DNA of 64,000 bases from positions 2,914,001 to 2,978,000 of the forward strand of contig NZ_JACCFL010000001.1 in the NCBI RefSeq assembly GCF_013410375.1. The letters run 5' to 3'. This document shows positions 24,279-32,800 of the stretch, piece by piece. Both the position numbers and the translations under genes were made by a program. Positions within the stretch are counted from its first letter, which is position 1, and every line of letters starts with the position of its first letter. The notes under the pieces are model-generated. The model was not told where the DNA came from and did not search any database. It saw nothing but the letters and a program-made list of their open reading frames with translations. This stretch comes from Leifsonia shinshuensis (GTDB lineage Bacteria > Actinomycetota > Actinomycetes > Actinomycetales > Microbacteriaceae).

Positions 24279-24430
24279 GGGAAGAACACCAGCCTCACGA
24301 CGGCGATGGCCGCGATGACCAGGAGGGCGATGCCGCCGTAGAGCGGGAGGCGCAGCTCCCACCTGCGGTTGCGGTCGAGCTCGCGCTGCAGCTCCTCGCG
24401 CTGCACACGCGTCAGGTCGACGGGGCTCAT
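24275..24430 (-). CDS. 51-residue single-span membrane protein
   Basis: The sequence has an amphipathic, charged N-terminal helix (V-Q-R-E-E-L-Q-R-E-L-D-R-N-R-R-W-E-L-R) followed by one TM helix (I-A-L-L-V-I-A-A-I-A-V-V-R-L-V) and ends with F-F-P. No family is recognised. ATG 24430 overlaps the PHP gene stop (ATGA), and its own stop overlaps the receiver start (GTGA), which strongly supports it being translated. It may anchor or assist an operon partner at the membrane (inference). Confidence 0.75.
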   Translation of the reverse strand: MSPVDLTRVQREELQRELDRNRRWELRLPLYGGIALLVIAAIAVVRLVFFP

Positions 24431-25239
24431 CCCTGCTCCTCCTCCGCGCCGTCCTCCGCCGTGTTCTCCAGTTCGACGGCGTCGAGCACGGCCGCCACGC
24501 GGTCGTAGCGGCCCACGTCGGCGGCGTCGTGACTGTCGGTGGAGGCAACGATACGCGCTCCGGCGACCCGGAGCGCGCGCACGGCGGGGACCCCGGGGCA
24601 GGCCCACTTCTCGTTGACCTCCACGATGGTGCCGGTGGCGGCGGCGGCCGCGGCCCAGGCGGCGAGCCGGTCGGCGCCGAGCTGTTCCTCGGCGAGGCCG
24701 ATCTTCGGGAGGATGGAGAACCAGTGCGCGAGCTGCGCGTGCGGGGTCCGCTCCATCGCCCGGACGCTCGCCTCGATCAGCAGGTCGAGGGCGTCGTCGG
24801 CGGACAGGCCGTTCGCGAGCCGTTCCCTGGTGGCCTCCGGCGACCACGGGCCGTCCGTGCCGGGGAACTGGTGGTCGCCGATGACGACGGCGTCGACGCC
24901 GCCCGGGCCGACGATCAGGTCGGCGGGGGTGTCGACCGCGCCGGAGACGTCCAGGAGCTTGGCCTCGACGCCGGTGAGGACGGTGAGGCCGTCCGGGACC
25001 GGTTCGGCCGCGACCGCCGCGACGAACTCCGGCACCCACGCGGTCGAGGCGCGCACGTGGTCGGTCAGCCGCACGGTGCGCAGGCCCGCGCGCCGCGCCG
25101 CCGCGATGTTCTCCGCGACCGTGCTCCTGGCGTCGTCCGAGAAGGTGGAGTGGACGTGGAAGTCGCCGTCCAGCAGCCGCCGGAGTCCGGTCGCGCCGTG
25201 TGCTGTCGCGCCCGGTTCCGTCACTCCCGGTGCCGTCAC
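24427..25239 (-). CDS. PHP-domain metal-dependent hydrolase
   Basis: 270 residues. H-V-H-S-T-F-S-D-D-A (about residue 29, first PHP motif), L-T-D-H-V, G-V-E-A-K, H-A-Q-L-A-H-W and S-T-D-S-H-D-A supply the metal-binding His/Asp/Glu set. It resembles histidinol-phosphatase-type PHP proteins and should hydrolyse a phosphoester. The GTG at 25239 overlaps the ATP-grasp stop (GTGA). A second in-frame GTG (25224) exists. In this operon a phosphatase on the product of the deacetylase/ATP-grasp pair is plausible but unproven. Confidence 0.88.
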   Translation of the reverse strand: MTAPGVTEPGATAHGATGLRRLLDGDFHVHSTFSDDARSTVAENIAAARRAGLRTVRLTDHVRASTAWVPEFVAAVAAEPVPDGLTVLTGVEAKLLDVSGAVDTPADLIVGPGGVDAVVIGDHQFPGTDGPWSPEATRERLANGLSADDALDLLIEASVRAMERTPHAQLAHWFSILPKIGLAEEQLGADRLAAWAAAAAATGTIVEVNEKWACPGVPAVRALRVAGARIVASTDSHDAADVGRYDRVAAVLDAVELENTAEDGAEEEQG

Positions 25240-26246
25240 TCCCCTGGCCCCTCGGCGTGCGCCGCGTGCTCGGACACCAGCACGTCGCCCGGCGCGAGGA
25301 AGACGTCCTCCAGGTAGCGCACGTTCGCCAGCTCGGCGAAGTCGACGGCGGAGGGCACCGGGCGGCCGAGAACCAGGTCGAGCAGCAGGGAGGGCATGTC
25401 GACGCCGGCCGCAATCGTCAGCGGCATGGCGCCGGGGAAGCGCGGGTTGACCTCCAGCAGGGCAGGCACGCCGTCGCTGCTGTACCGGAGCTGCACGTTG
25501 GCCACCCCGGTGAGGCCGATGGCGCGCGCCACGTCGGCCGCCGTGTCGGACAGCTCCGCCCGGCGGACGGTGCGGCCGGCGATCGAGACGCCGGAGTCGA
25601 CGCGCTCCCGCGAGCGCGGCACGGCGGCGATCACGTTCCCGTCGAGGCCGGCGAGCACGTCGACCGAGAACTCCTCACCCGGGAGGTTCTCCTGGATGAT
25701 GACGCTCCGGTCCTCGCCCAGCGCCTCCAGGGCCGCACGGTCGGCGATGAGCCGGACGCCGCGCGAGCCCGCGCCGCTGCGCGGCTTGACGATCACCGGG
25801 AACACCCACTCGGCGCCGACGCCGTCGCGGTCGAGCAGCCGGGTCTCCGGGATGCGCGCTTTTCCGGCGACCGCCTGCGCGAGCCGGTACTTGTCCAGGC
25901 AGGTCACGAGCGTCTCGTGGCTCGGCGCCGCAAGGGCCGTTCCGGCGGCCGCCAGCTCGTCGCGGCGCGCGGCCAGCCCGGGCAGCTCCACGTCCACCGT
26001 CGAGAACAGCACGTCGACGCGGTCGGCGGCGCACAGCGCGATCACGTCGTCCACGAACGTGGGCGACTTCCCGGGCGGTACGATCCGCCGCGCGCTCTCC
26101 GGCACCAGGTAGAGACCGCTCGCCCAGCCGTCCATGTCGGCCGCGAACACCTCGACGTCCTGGCGCTTGAGCAGCGAGCGGATGACCGCGATCCCGGCGG
26201 GCCCGCCCGCTCCGGTGACGAGGACGCGGGTGGTGCTGGCGGTCAT
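25236..26246 (-). CDS. ATP-grasp domain ligase
   Basis: 336 residues. An N-terminal Rossmann-like pre-ATP-grasp domain starts with V-L-V-T-G-A-G-G-P-A-G-I-A-V. The ATP-grasp core has L-D-K-Y-R-L-A, V-I-V-K-P-R-S-G-A-G-S-R-G-V (Lys and Gly-rich loop, about residue 150), I-Q-E-N-L-P-G-E-E and the metal-binding V-N-P-R-F-P-G-A. It resembles carbamoyl-phosphate-synthase-like ligases that join a carboxylate to an amine. A PIG-L enzyme upstream would expose a free amine, so ligation onto that amine is an attractive hypothesis. ATG 26246 is coupled to the upstream gene by ATGA. Confidence 0.9.
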   Translation of the reverse strand: MTASTTRVLVTGAGGPAGIAVIRSLLKRQDVEVFAADMDGWASGLYLVPESARRIVPPGKSPTFVDDVIALCAADRVDVLFSTVDVELPGLAARRDELAAAGTALAAPSHETLVTCLDKYRLAQAVAGKARIPETRLLDRDGVGAEWVFPVIVKPRSGAGSRGVRLIADRAALEALGEDRSVIIQENLPGEEFSVDVLAGLDGNVIAAVPRSRERVDSGVSIAGRTVRRAELSDTAADVARAIGLTGVANVQLRYSSDGVPALLEVNPRFPGAMPLTIAAGVDMPSLLLDLVLGRPVPSAVDFAELANVRYLEDVFLAPGDVLVSEHAAHAEGPGE

Positions 26247-27310
26247 TGCTGGTCCCTCCGGATCCGGGCGTCGGTGTGGATGCTCGCGGCAGGCACGGAG
26301 ATGTCCGCGGTGTCGCGCATCACCTCCAGCGGCTCGCAGTTCGTGCCGCCGCCGAACCGCGACCAGTAGCGCGCGGTGGCGAGCACGAAGTCGTGCTCGA
26401 GGTAGGCGCGCTGCTCGGTCTGCGACCGGAAGCAGTCGATCAGGCGCAGCTTCGCCTCGGTGAAGCCGTCGATCGGGACGAAGCGCGTCGGGCGGAAGTC
26501 GATGGTCGCCGACGGGCTCTGGAAGCAGCACACCGTGCGCACGTTGCGCGTCGCGACGTTGACGGCGGCGTGCACCGCGCGATGGTCCTGATGCCGGTCG
26601 TGCGCCGAGTGCGTGTAGACGATGTCGGGCTGGACCTCGGCGACGACCCGCTCGATGATGCTCACGGTCGGGTCGGCCGCGGAGATGCGGGTGTCCTCGA
26701 GGTCCTCCAGGAACAGCCGGGCGCCGAGCAGCTCGGCCGCCGCCAGCGACTCGTGCTGGCGGTCGTCGGCGTCGCCGCCGCGGGCGCCGCGCGACAGGGT
26801 GAGGATGACGACCTGGTTCCCGGCGTCGCGGTGCGCGGACAGGATGCCGCCGACGCCGATCTCGACGTCGTCCGGGTGCGCACCGATCGCGAGGACGACC
26901 TGCTGCTGGCTGGCCGCGCGCTTCAGCCTGCCCTCCTCGGCGAGCCGGCCGACGATGGCGACCAGCTCGGAGGACGCGATCGGCTTGGTGAGGAACTCGT
27001 CCGCCTGGGCGCGGAGCGCCGAGACGGCGTAGTCGACCGAGACGTGCGCGGTCATCACGACGACCGGCATCCCGGGGTGCTTACTGCGGAGCTCGCGGAG
27101 GAGGTCGATGCCGGAGATGCCCGGCATCTCGATGTCGGTGATGACCACATCCGGGTCGAAGGCGGCGATCGTGTCGAGGGCGATGGACGGGTCGGTGACG
27201 GCGACCACCTGGGCGTCCGCACGCTTCTCGAGCACCGTCTTCATGTAGAACGCGACGTCGGGATCGTCCTCGATCACGCACACGCGGTACTTCTGAGCAG
27301 AGTTCGCCAT
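26243..27310 (-). CDS. Receiver domain fused to a PIG-L/LmbE deacetylase
   Basis: 355 residues in one continuous frame. Residues ~8-130 are a complete receiver: V-I-E-D-D acidic pocket, phospho-acceptor Asp in V-V-I-T-D-I-E-M-P-G, Thr in V-M-T-A-H, Lys in L-T-K-P-I. After a short linker (~130-142), residues ~143-340 are a PIG-L domain with the zinc motif G-A-H-P-D-D-V-E-I-G and H-x2-H-Q-D-H-R-A-V-H. PIG-L enzymes remove N-acetyl groups from GlcNAc-type substrates (MshB, Mca and BshB relatives). The fusion predicts a deacetylase controlled by phosphorylation. ATG 27310 follows GAGAAGGGC; TAGAGT (plus 27337-27342) may be its -10. First gene of the seven-gene operon. Confidence 0.92.
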   Translation of the reverse strand: MANSAQKYRVCVIEDDPDVAFYMKTVLEKRADAQVVAVTDPSIALDTIAAFDPDVVITDIEMPGISGIDLLRELRSKHPGMPVVVMTAHVSVDYAVSALRAQADEFLTKPIASSELVAIVGRLAEEGRLKRAASQQQVVLAIGAHPDDVEIGVGGILSAHRDAGNQVVILTLSRGARGGDADDRQHESLAAAELLGARLFLEDLEDTRISAADPTVSIIERVVAEVQPDIVYTHSAHDRHQDHRAVHAAVNVATRNVRTVCCFQSPSATIDFRPTRFVPIDGFTEAKLRLIDCFRSQTEQRAYLEHDFVLATARYWSRFGGGTNCEPLEVMRDTADISVPAASIHTDARIRRDQQ

Positions 27311-27434
27311 ACGCCCTTCTCCCGATTCCTGGCTCGACTCTAGTGGGACGGCCGGTCTAGGCGCCCATCGGACGCGCCCGGGCCGCAGCCGATTTCGCGG
27401 CGGCCCATCGGCGTGATAGAGTCATTTCTTGTGC
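27311..27434. promoter_or_regulatory. Divergent promoter region: signalling operon / tRNA-fMet
   Basis: Minus-strand TAGAGT (plus 27337-27342) is a candidate -10 for the receiver/PIG-L operon with a ~20-nt leader. Plus-strand TAGAGT at 27417-27422, with TTTCGC at 27393-27398 (18-nt spacing), is a candidate promoter for the initiator tRNA. Confidence 0.45.
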
Positions 27435-27511
27435 CGCGGGGTGGAGCAGCTCGGTAGCTCGCTGGGCTCATAACCCAGAGGTCGTAGGTTCAAATCCTGC
27501 CCCCGCAACCA
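27435..27511 (+). tRNA. Initiator tRNA-fMet (anticodon CAU)
   Basis: 77 nt with CCA encoded (27509-27511). Acceptor CGCGGGG pairs with CCCCGC but leaves C1 opposite A72, the initiator-specific mismatch. The anticodon stem CTGGG/CCCAG has three G-C pairs next to the loop, the second initiator hallmark. The loop CTCATAA places CAT at 27469-27471. A strong intrinsic terminator follows 3 nt later. Confidence 0.97.
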
Positions 27512-27514
27512 ACT

Positions 27515-27557
27515 GGCCCGGACTTGAGGAGAAATCCCCAGGTCCGGGCCGATTTTT
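27515..27557 (+). terminator. Intrinsic terminator of tRNA-fMet
   Basis: GGCCCGGAC (27515-27523) pairs with GTCCGGGCC (27542-27550). The helix continues inward with a G-U pair and two more pairs, and the tip is GGA-GAAA-TCC. A run of five T residues (27553-27557) follows. This is the only textbook U-tract terminator seen in the window. Confidence 0.88.
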
Positions 27558-27601
27558 GTCTGTGCTGTTACCTGTACCGCGTTGTAGCCCCCGGAGGATG
27601 A

Positions 27602-29098
27602 GTGGACGAGGCTCTCGACGCCGGGCGCGTCGCGGCGGTCTGGGAGGAGCATCCCACCTGGGCGCTGCTGCGCAGCTACAACGGCCGCTGGGTCCTCCCG
27701 CTGTTCTCCCGGCACCTGGAGTACGCCGACGGCACGGTCTCGGCGGACTGGTTCCACCAGAAGGTCGCCGAGGCTCTCGACGCGCTGGACGACGACCGCG
27801 AGCCGCCGGCCGGCGCCGAGTCGTCCCGCACCTCCCCGATCGAGTACTGCCGCAGCTGGGTGGACAGCCGCTGGCTGATCCGCTCCCGTGCGGGCGCCGG
27901 TGAGGGCCGGGCCCGGTACCGGCTGTCGCAGTACGCGCTCCAGGCGCTGCGGATCGTCCGCGAGCTGGCCGAGCCGGACAGCGCCGTCTCCGAGGCGCGG
28001 TTCGCGAGCATCGCGCACGCCGTCCACCACCTCGCCGCGCTGACCGACCCCACCGCCGAGTCCCAGCTCGAACGGCTCGACCGGGAGATCGCCGCGCTGC
28101 AGGCCCGCCGCGACGCGATCGCGCGCGAGGGCGCCGTCGCGGCCTCCCCCGAGACCGTCGCGCGGCAGGTGCGGGAGGTGCTACGGCTCACCGCCACCCT
28201 CCCGGAGGACTTCCGGCAGCTCGGGGCGATGGTCGAGCAGCGCCACCGCGAGGTGGCCCGCGCCGCCTCCTCGCAGCACGTCGGCAAGGGCGCGCTGGTC
28301 GACCGCTTCCTGCGCGACAACGACCTCCTGGAGCAGACGCCGGAGGGCCGGGCCTACCGCGGGTTCGCCGCGATGCTGTCCTCGCGCGAGCTGGAGGCGA
28401 TGCGCACCGACATCGACCGGGTGCTCTCCCGGCCGGCCGCCGCCACCGAGCTGACCGAGCGGCAGCGCGCCCAGCTGGAGACCCTGATCACCTCGCTGCT
28501 CGCCGAGGAGCAGGCCGTCCAGGAGACCTACGTGCGCTGGACCTCATCGCTGCGCCGCTTCCTCAGCCGCAGCGGCTCCGACCGCCACGCCCGCCTGCTG
28601 GGACTCGCGGCCCGGGCCTTGGACGCGGGTGCGGCCTGGGCGGAGGGCCGCCCCGGGCCCGTCCTGGTGGACGAGGACGTGCTCGGCATCGGCGGCTGGG
28701 ACCTCGTGGACGTCACCCAGACGCAGCTCTGGCGCGACCGCGGCCGCCCGGAGGTCGGCGTCGCGATCGCCGAGAACGACGACCCGCTGCCCGAGCACGA
28801 GCGCGAGGCGCTCCGGCTGGCCGTCGGGACGAGCACCGCGGCCGTGCGCGAGACGATCGACGCGCTGCTCTCCCGCAGCGAGACCGTCACCGGCGCCGAC
28901 GTGTACGCCGGCACGCCCGCGGAGTTCCGCCGGCTCGGGCTCGCCGTGAGCCTGGTCGAGCTGGCCGCTGAGCACGGCGCCGTCGCCGAGGGCGTCCAGA
29001 CCGTTCCGCTGGAGCTCGCCGAGAGCACCCGCGAAGTGACCATGCCGCTGCTCGTCTTCGGACGGGACGCGCTCGAGACGGAGGCGGAGGACCGGTGA
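27602..29098 (+). CDS. jetA: Wadjet/MksBEF kleisin-like subunit (JetA, DUF3375)
   Basis: 498 residues, matching the DUF3375 family in length. N-terminal W-A-L-L-R-S-Y-N-G-R-W-V-L-P-L-F (winged-helix region) and long charged helices through the middle. JetA is the kleisin-like bridge of the SMC complex that extrudes DNA loops in plasmid defence (Wadjet) or chromosome organisation (MksF). GTG 27602 follows CCCGGAGGAT. It starts about 45 nt after the tRNA-fMet terminator and overlaps jetB by GTGA. Confidence 0.9.
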   Translation: MDEALDAGRVAAVWEEHPTWALLRSYNGRWVLPLFSRHLEYADGTVSADWFHQKVAEALDALDDDREPPAGAESSRTSPIEYCRSWVDSRWLIRSRAGAGEGRARYRLSQYALQALRIVRELAEPDSAVSEARFASIAHAVHHLAALTDPTAESQLERLDREIAALQARRDAIAREGAVAASPETVARQVREVLRLTATLPEDFRQLGAMVEQRHREVARAASSQHVGKGALVDRFLRDNDLLEQTPEGRAYRGFAAMLSSRELEAMRTDIDRVLSRPAAATELTERQRAQLETLITSLLAEEQAVQETYVRWTSSLRRFLSRSGSDRHARLLGLAARALDAGAAWAEGRPGPVLVDEDVLGIGGWDLVDVTQTQLWRDRGRPEVGVAIAENDDPLPEHEREALRLAVGTSTAAVRETIDALLSRSETVTGADVYAGTPAEFRRLGLAVSLVELAAEHGAVAEGVQTVPLELAESTREVTMPLLVFGRDALETEAEDR

Positions 29099-29811
29099 CG
29101 GACACGATCGACACGGACACGCTCGAAGACGACCAGACCGACCACGACCGGACCGGCGGCGGGGCGGCGTCCGACGCGCTCCCGCGCGAGGCGCGCACCG
29201 CGCTCATCACCCTGCTCACCAGCCGCTTCATCACCCGCGCCAAGCAGCCGGACGCGTGGCGGGGCCTCCTCGACCACGAGGAGGACATCCGCGCGCGCCT
29301 GGAGGAGCTGTTCCTGACCCTGCACCTCGACCGGGAGCACGAGGTCGCCTTCAAGCGGCAGAACGGCGAGGACGGCGTCCCCGTGCTGCTGCGCCGCGAG
29401 AAGCCGCTGTCCCGCGACGCGTCGCTGCTGCTGGTGCTGCTGCGGCAGGAGCACGCCTACGCCGACGCGCAGGACGAGCCCGTGACCGTGACCCGCGACC
29501 ACATCGCCGAGTTCCTCGGCCGTTTCCAGGGCGACTCGGCGCACGACGAGGTGCGCGTCGACCGCCGGATCCGCGCCGCCATCGCCGCCCTGGACCGGCT
29601 GGAGCTGCTGACCCCGGCGCCGGAGGACCCCGACCTGTTCCTCGTCTCGCCCGCGGTCGTGCCGCTGATCGGGACGACCGAGCTGCTCCACCTGGAGCGG
29701 GTGTTCCTCGCCGGAGCCGGCGCGGACGCCCCCGCCCAAGACGCCGGCGCCGACGACACCGACGACGACACCGCCGACACCGCCAGCGAGGCCGAGGAGG
29801 CCGCCGAGTGA
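29095..29811 (+). CDS. jetB: Wadjet/MksBEF KITE-like subunit (JetB, DUF4194)
   Basis: 238 residues. The core is winged-helix (A-R-T-A-L-I-T-L-L-T-S-R-F-I-T-R, then V-D-R-R-I-R-A-A-I-A-A-L-D-R-L-E-L-L). Both ends are acidic and low-complexity (Asp/Thr/Ala-rich), probably disordered. JetB/MksE binds the kleisin and regulates ring architecture. The GTG at 29095 overlaps the jetA stop, and its stop overlaps the jetC GTG, both as GTGA. Confidence 0.88.
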   Translation: MTDTIDTDTLEDDQTDHDRTGGGAASDALPREARTALITLLTSRFITRAKQPDAWRGLLDHEEDIRARLEELFLTLHLDREHEVAFKRQNGEDGVPVLLRREKPLSRDASLLLVLLRQEHAYADAQDEPVTVTRDHIAEFLGRFQGDSAHDEVRVDRRIRAAIAALDRLELLTPAPEDPDLFLVSPAVVPLIGTTELLHLERVFLAGAGADAPAQDAGADDTDDDTADTASEAEEAAE

Positions 29812-32800
29812 CCGACCTGCCCGCCGACGACGGCCTGCTCCGCCGCGGCCAGTTCCGCATCGAGCTCGTCCAGCTGCTCAACTGGGGCAGCTACGACGGG
29901 CTCCACCGCATGCCCGTGGGCCGTGGCGGCATCGCCATCCTGGGCCCGACCGGGCGCGGCAAGTCCACCGTGCTCGACGCGATGTCCGCGGTCATCATGC
30001 CGAACCCGCAGGAGTTCAACCGCGCGGCGCGCGACGACTCCCGGCAGCGCTCCGAGCGCACGGTCTACAGCTACGCCCGCGGCAAGACCGACGAGGTGAG
30101 GGACGCCGGCTCCGACACCACCACCACGCACTTCCTCCGCCCGCTCGGGACCGCGTTCCCCACCGGCGCCGCCATCACCTGGCGCACCGAGCTCGGCGAG
30201 ACGATCACCGCGGCCCGGCTGGCCTGGATCGGCCCGGAGACCTCGACGCAGGACGAGGTCACCACTGCGACCGTCTACCTGCTCGCCCACGGCGAGTTCC
30301 CGCTCGGACGCCTGAACGAGCTCGTCCAGGAGCCCGGCAGCTCCTCCCCGCTCACGCGCGCCTCCCTCGCCCGGCTGGTGCACCCGGAGCGCGACCTGGT
30401 CACCTCCTCGCAGCCGGAGCTGCGGGTGCGGCTGTGCGAGGAGCTCGGGATCGGCGGCAGCGACGAGTCGCAGCTCAAGGCGCTCACGCTGCTGCGCCGC
30501 GCCCAGGCGTCCAAGGGCGTCTTCTCGATCGACGAGCTGTTCAAGAGCTTCGTGCTGACCGAGCCGCGCGCCCTGTCCCGCTGGGAGACCACCCTCAGCA
30601 GCTACCGCGAGGCGTCGGCCCTCTACGACGTGTTCGAGACCACGCGCCGCAAGCTGGAGGTGCTCGCCGACGTCCCGGCCCGAGCCGAGCAGTACGCGGC
30701 AGCCGCGGAGGACGCGACGGGCAAGCGCCGCCTGCTCTCCCCCGCCGACGGCGAGACCGACCCGCGCCTGCGGGTCTGGCTGGCCGAGCGCATCCGCGAC
30801 TGGGTGTCCGGGCAGGTCGACGACGTGCGCGACCGCAAGCGCGAGCAGGAGACCCAGCGCCGCGAGGCCGAGGCCGAGGAGCGCGCCGCGCACCGCGCGC
30901 ACCAGGACGCCCAGGCGCGGCTCGCCGCGGCCGGCGGCGACCCGTCCGTTGCGCTCCGCCGCGAGCAGGAGCTCGCCGAACGCATCCTGGCCGCGCAGAC
31001 CAGGGAGCGCGCGACGGCCGACGCCCTCTTCGCCCGGGCGGGCCTGCCCGCGCCGGAGTCGGCCGAGCACCTGGCGGAGCTGCAGCGCGAGGCGGAGACC
31101 CGGCTCGCCGCGGTCACGGCCGACGAGGAGCAGCAGGCGCACCGCTACGAGCTGGCGGGCCGGGTGGACGCCGCGAAGAAAGCCATCGCCGCCGCGACCG
31201 CCGAGAAGCGGTCCTTCGAGCAGCGCCGGAGCAACGTCCCCGCCGACGCCGACGAGCGCCGCCGCCGGATCGCCGAGGCCGTGGGGCTGGCGCCGGAGGA
31301 GCTGCCCTACGCCGGAGAGCTCTTCGAGGTGGCGCCGGGACGCCGGGACTGGAGCCGCGCGGTGGAGGCCGTGCTCGGCGAGGTCGCCACCCACCTGGTC
31401 GTGGACGAGCGCAGCTTCGCCGCCGTCCGCCGCTACGTGAACGACGCCGACCTGCGCGGCCGGGTCGTGCTCGTCCCTGCTGCCGCCGGGCGCGCGCCGG
31501 CGCTCGACCCGGTGGACCGGACCGTCCCCGCGCTGCTGCAGTTCGACGACGCCAGCCCGTTCCACGGCTGGCTGCACGACGAGCTGGTCGCCGACCGCAG
31601 CGTGCTGTGCGTCGAGACGCCCGAGGAGCTGGACGCACCCCGTCCGGCCGGCGTCTCGGGCGCGGTCACCCGCTCCGGCATGCGCTCCGCGGCGCGCGGC
31701 CGGGTCGTCAAGGACGACCGCCGCAGCGCCTCCTGGATCGGACTCGACAACACGCCGCGCATCCACGAGCTCGCCTCCCGCATCGCCGCCCTGGAGGCCG
31801 AGCTGGCCGAGGCGCGCGCCGCGTCCGACCGCGCGGAGGCCGAGCACGGCGACGCGCGCCGCCGCAGCGAGGCCCTCGGCGGGGTGCGCGCGATCGAGTG
31901 GGACGGCATCGAGGTCGCCTCGCACGCCGCCCGGGTGGCCGAGCTCGCCGAGCAGCTCGCGAACGTCGCGGTCGCGCACCCCGAGGCGGCCTTGCTGCAG
32001 GAGGAGGCCGAGCGTCACGACCGCGAGCGCGTCGACGCCGCCAAGCGCGGCGCGGCGCTGCAGGCGCGCGTGGACGAGCTGGAGTCCCAGCACGCCGCCC
32101 TCATCGACATCGAGGACAGCATCGCCGACGCGCTGGAGCGCAACAGCCCGCTGACGCCAGAGGAGCGCCTGCTGCTCGGCACGCTCCCCTTCGCCGCGCC
32201 GCGCGAGGCGGCCGACGTCGACCACCGCTACGCCGAGGCGCTGGCGGCCCTCCGCGATCAGATCGACGCCCACCAGCAGAGCGTCGAGCACTACGAGCAG
32301 CTGCTCGTCGTGACGTTCGAGCGCTACCGCGACCTGGACCCGGCCGCCGAGATCGACGCCTCGATCGAGAGCCTCCCCGCCGTCCAGGCCATCCACCGGA
32401 TGCTCGTGGAGGACGACCTGCCGCGCGCGAAGGCCGACTGGCTGGTCAAGGCGGGCGCGAGCATGGGCGACAGCCTGCGCGCCCTGCTCACCCAGATCGA
32501 GGAGGACGGCCACGCCATCCGCCGCGGCGTCCGCCCGATCTCGAACGCGCTGCGCGGCATCGAGTTCCGGGAGGGCTCGACGCTCGACATCGACCCGCGG
32601 CCGGTGTCGAACAGCGACCTGACCGAGTTCACCCGCACGCTGCGCAAGCACACCGCGGGCGCCGCCGGCGCCGACCGCAGGGACGCCGCGGCGATCGAGC
32701 GCGACTTCCTCGACCTGCGGCGCGACCTGTCGCGCCTGGAGGAGCGCTCGCGCGCCGGCGAGGCCTGGCGGCGGCGCGTGCTCGACGCGCGCGAGCACTA

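Noticed and set aside
29256..29807. Upstream extension of the jetC frame
   Set aside because: The frame is open back to 29256 but reads Arg/Pro-rich nonsense across jetB. The GTGA overlap at 29808 marks the real start.
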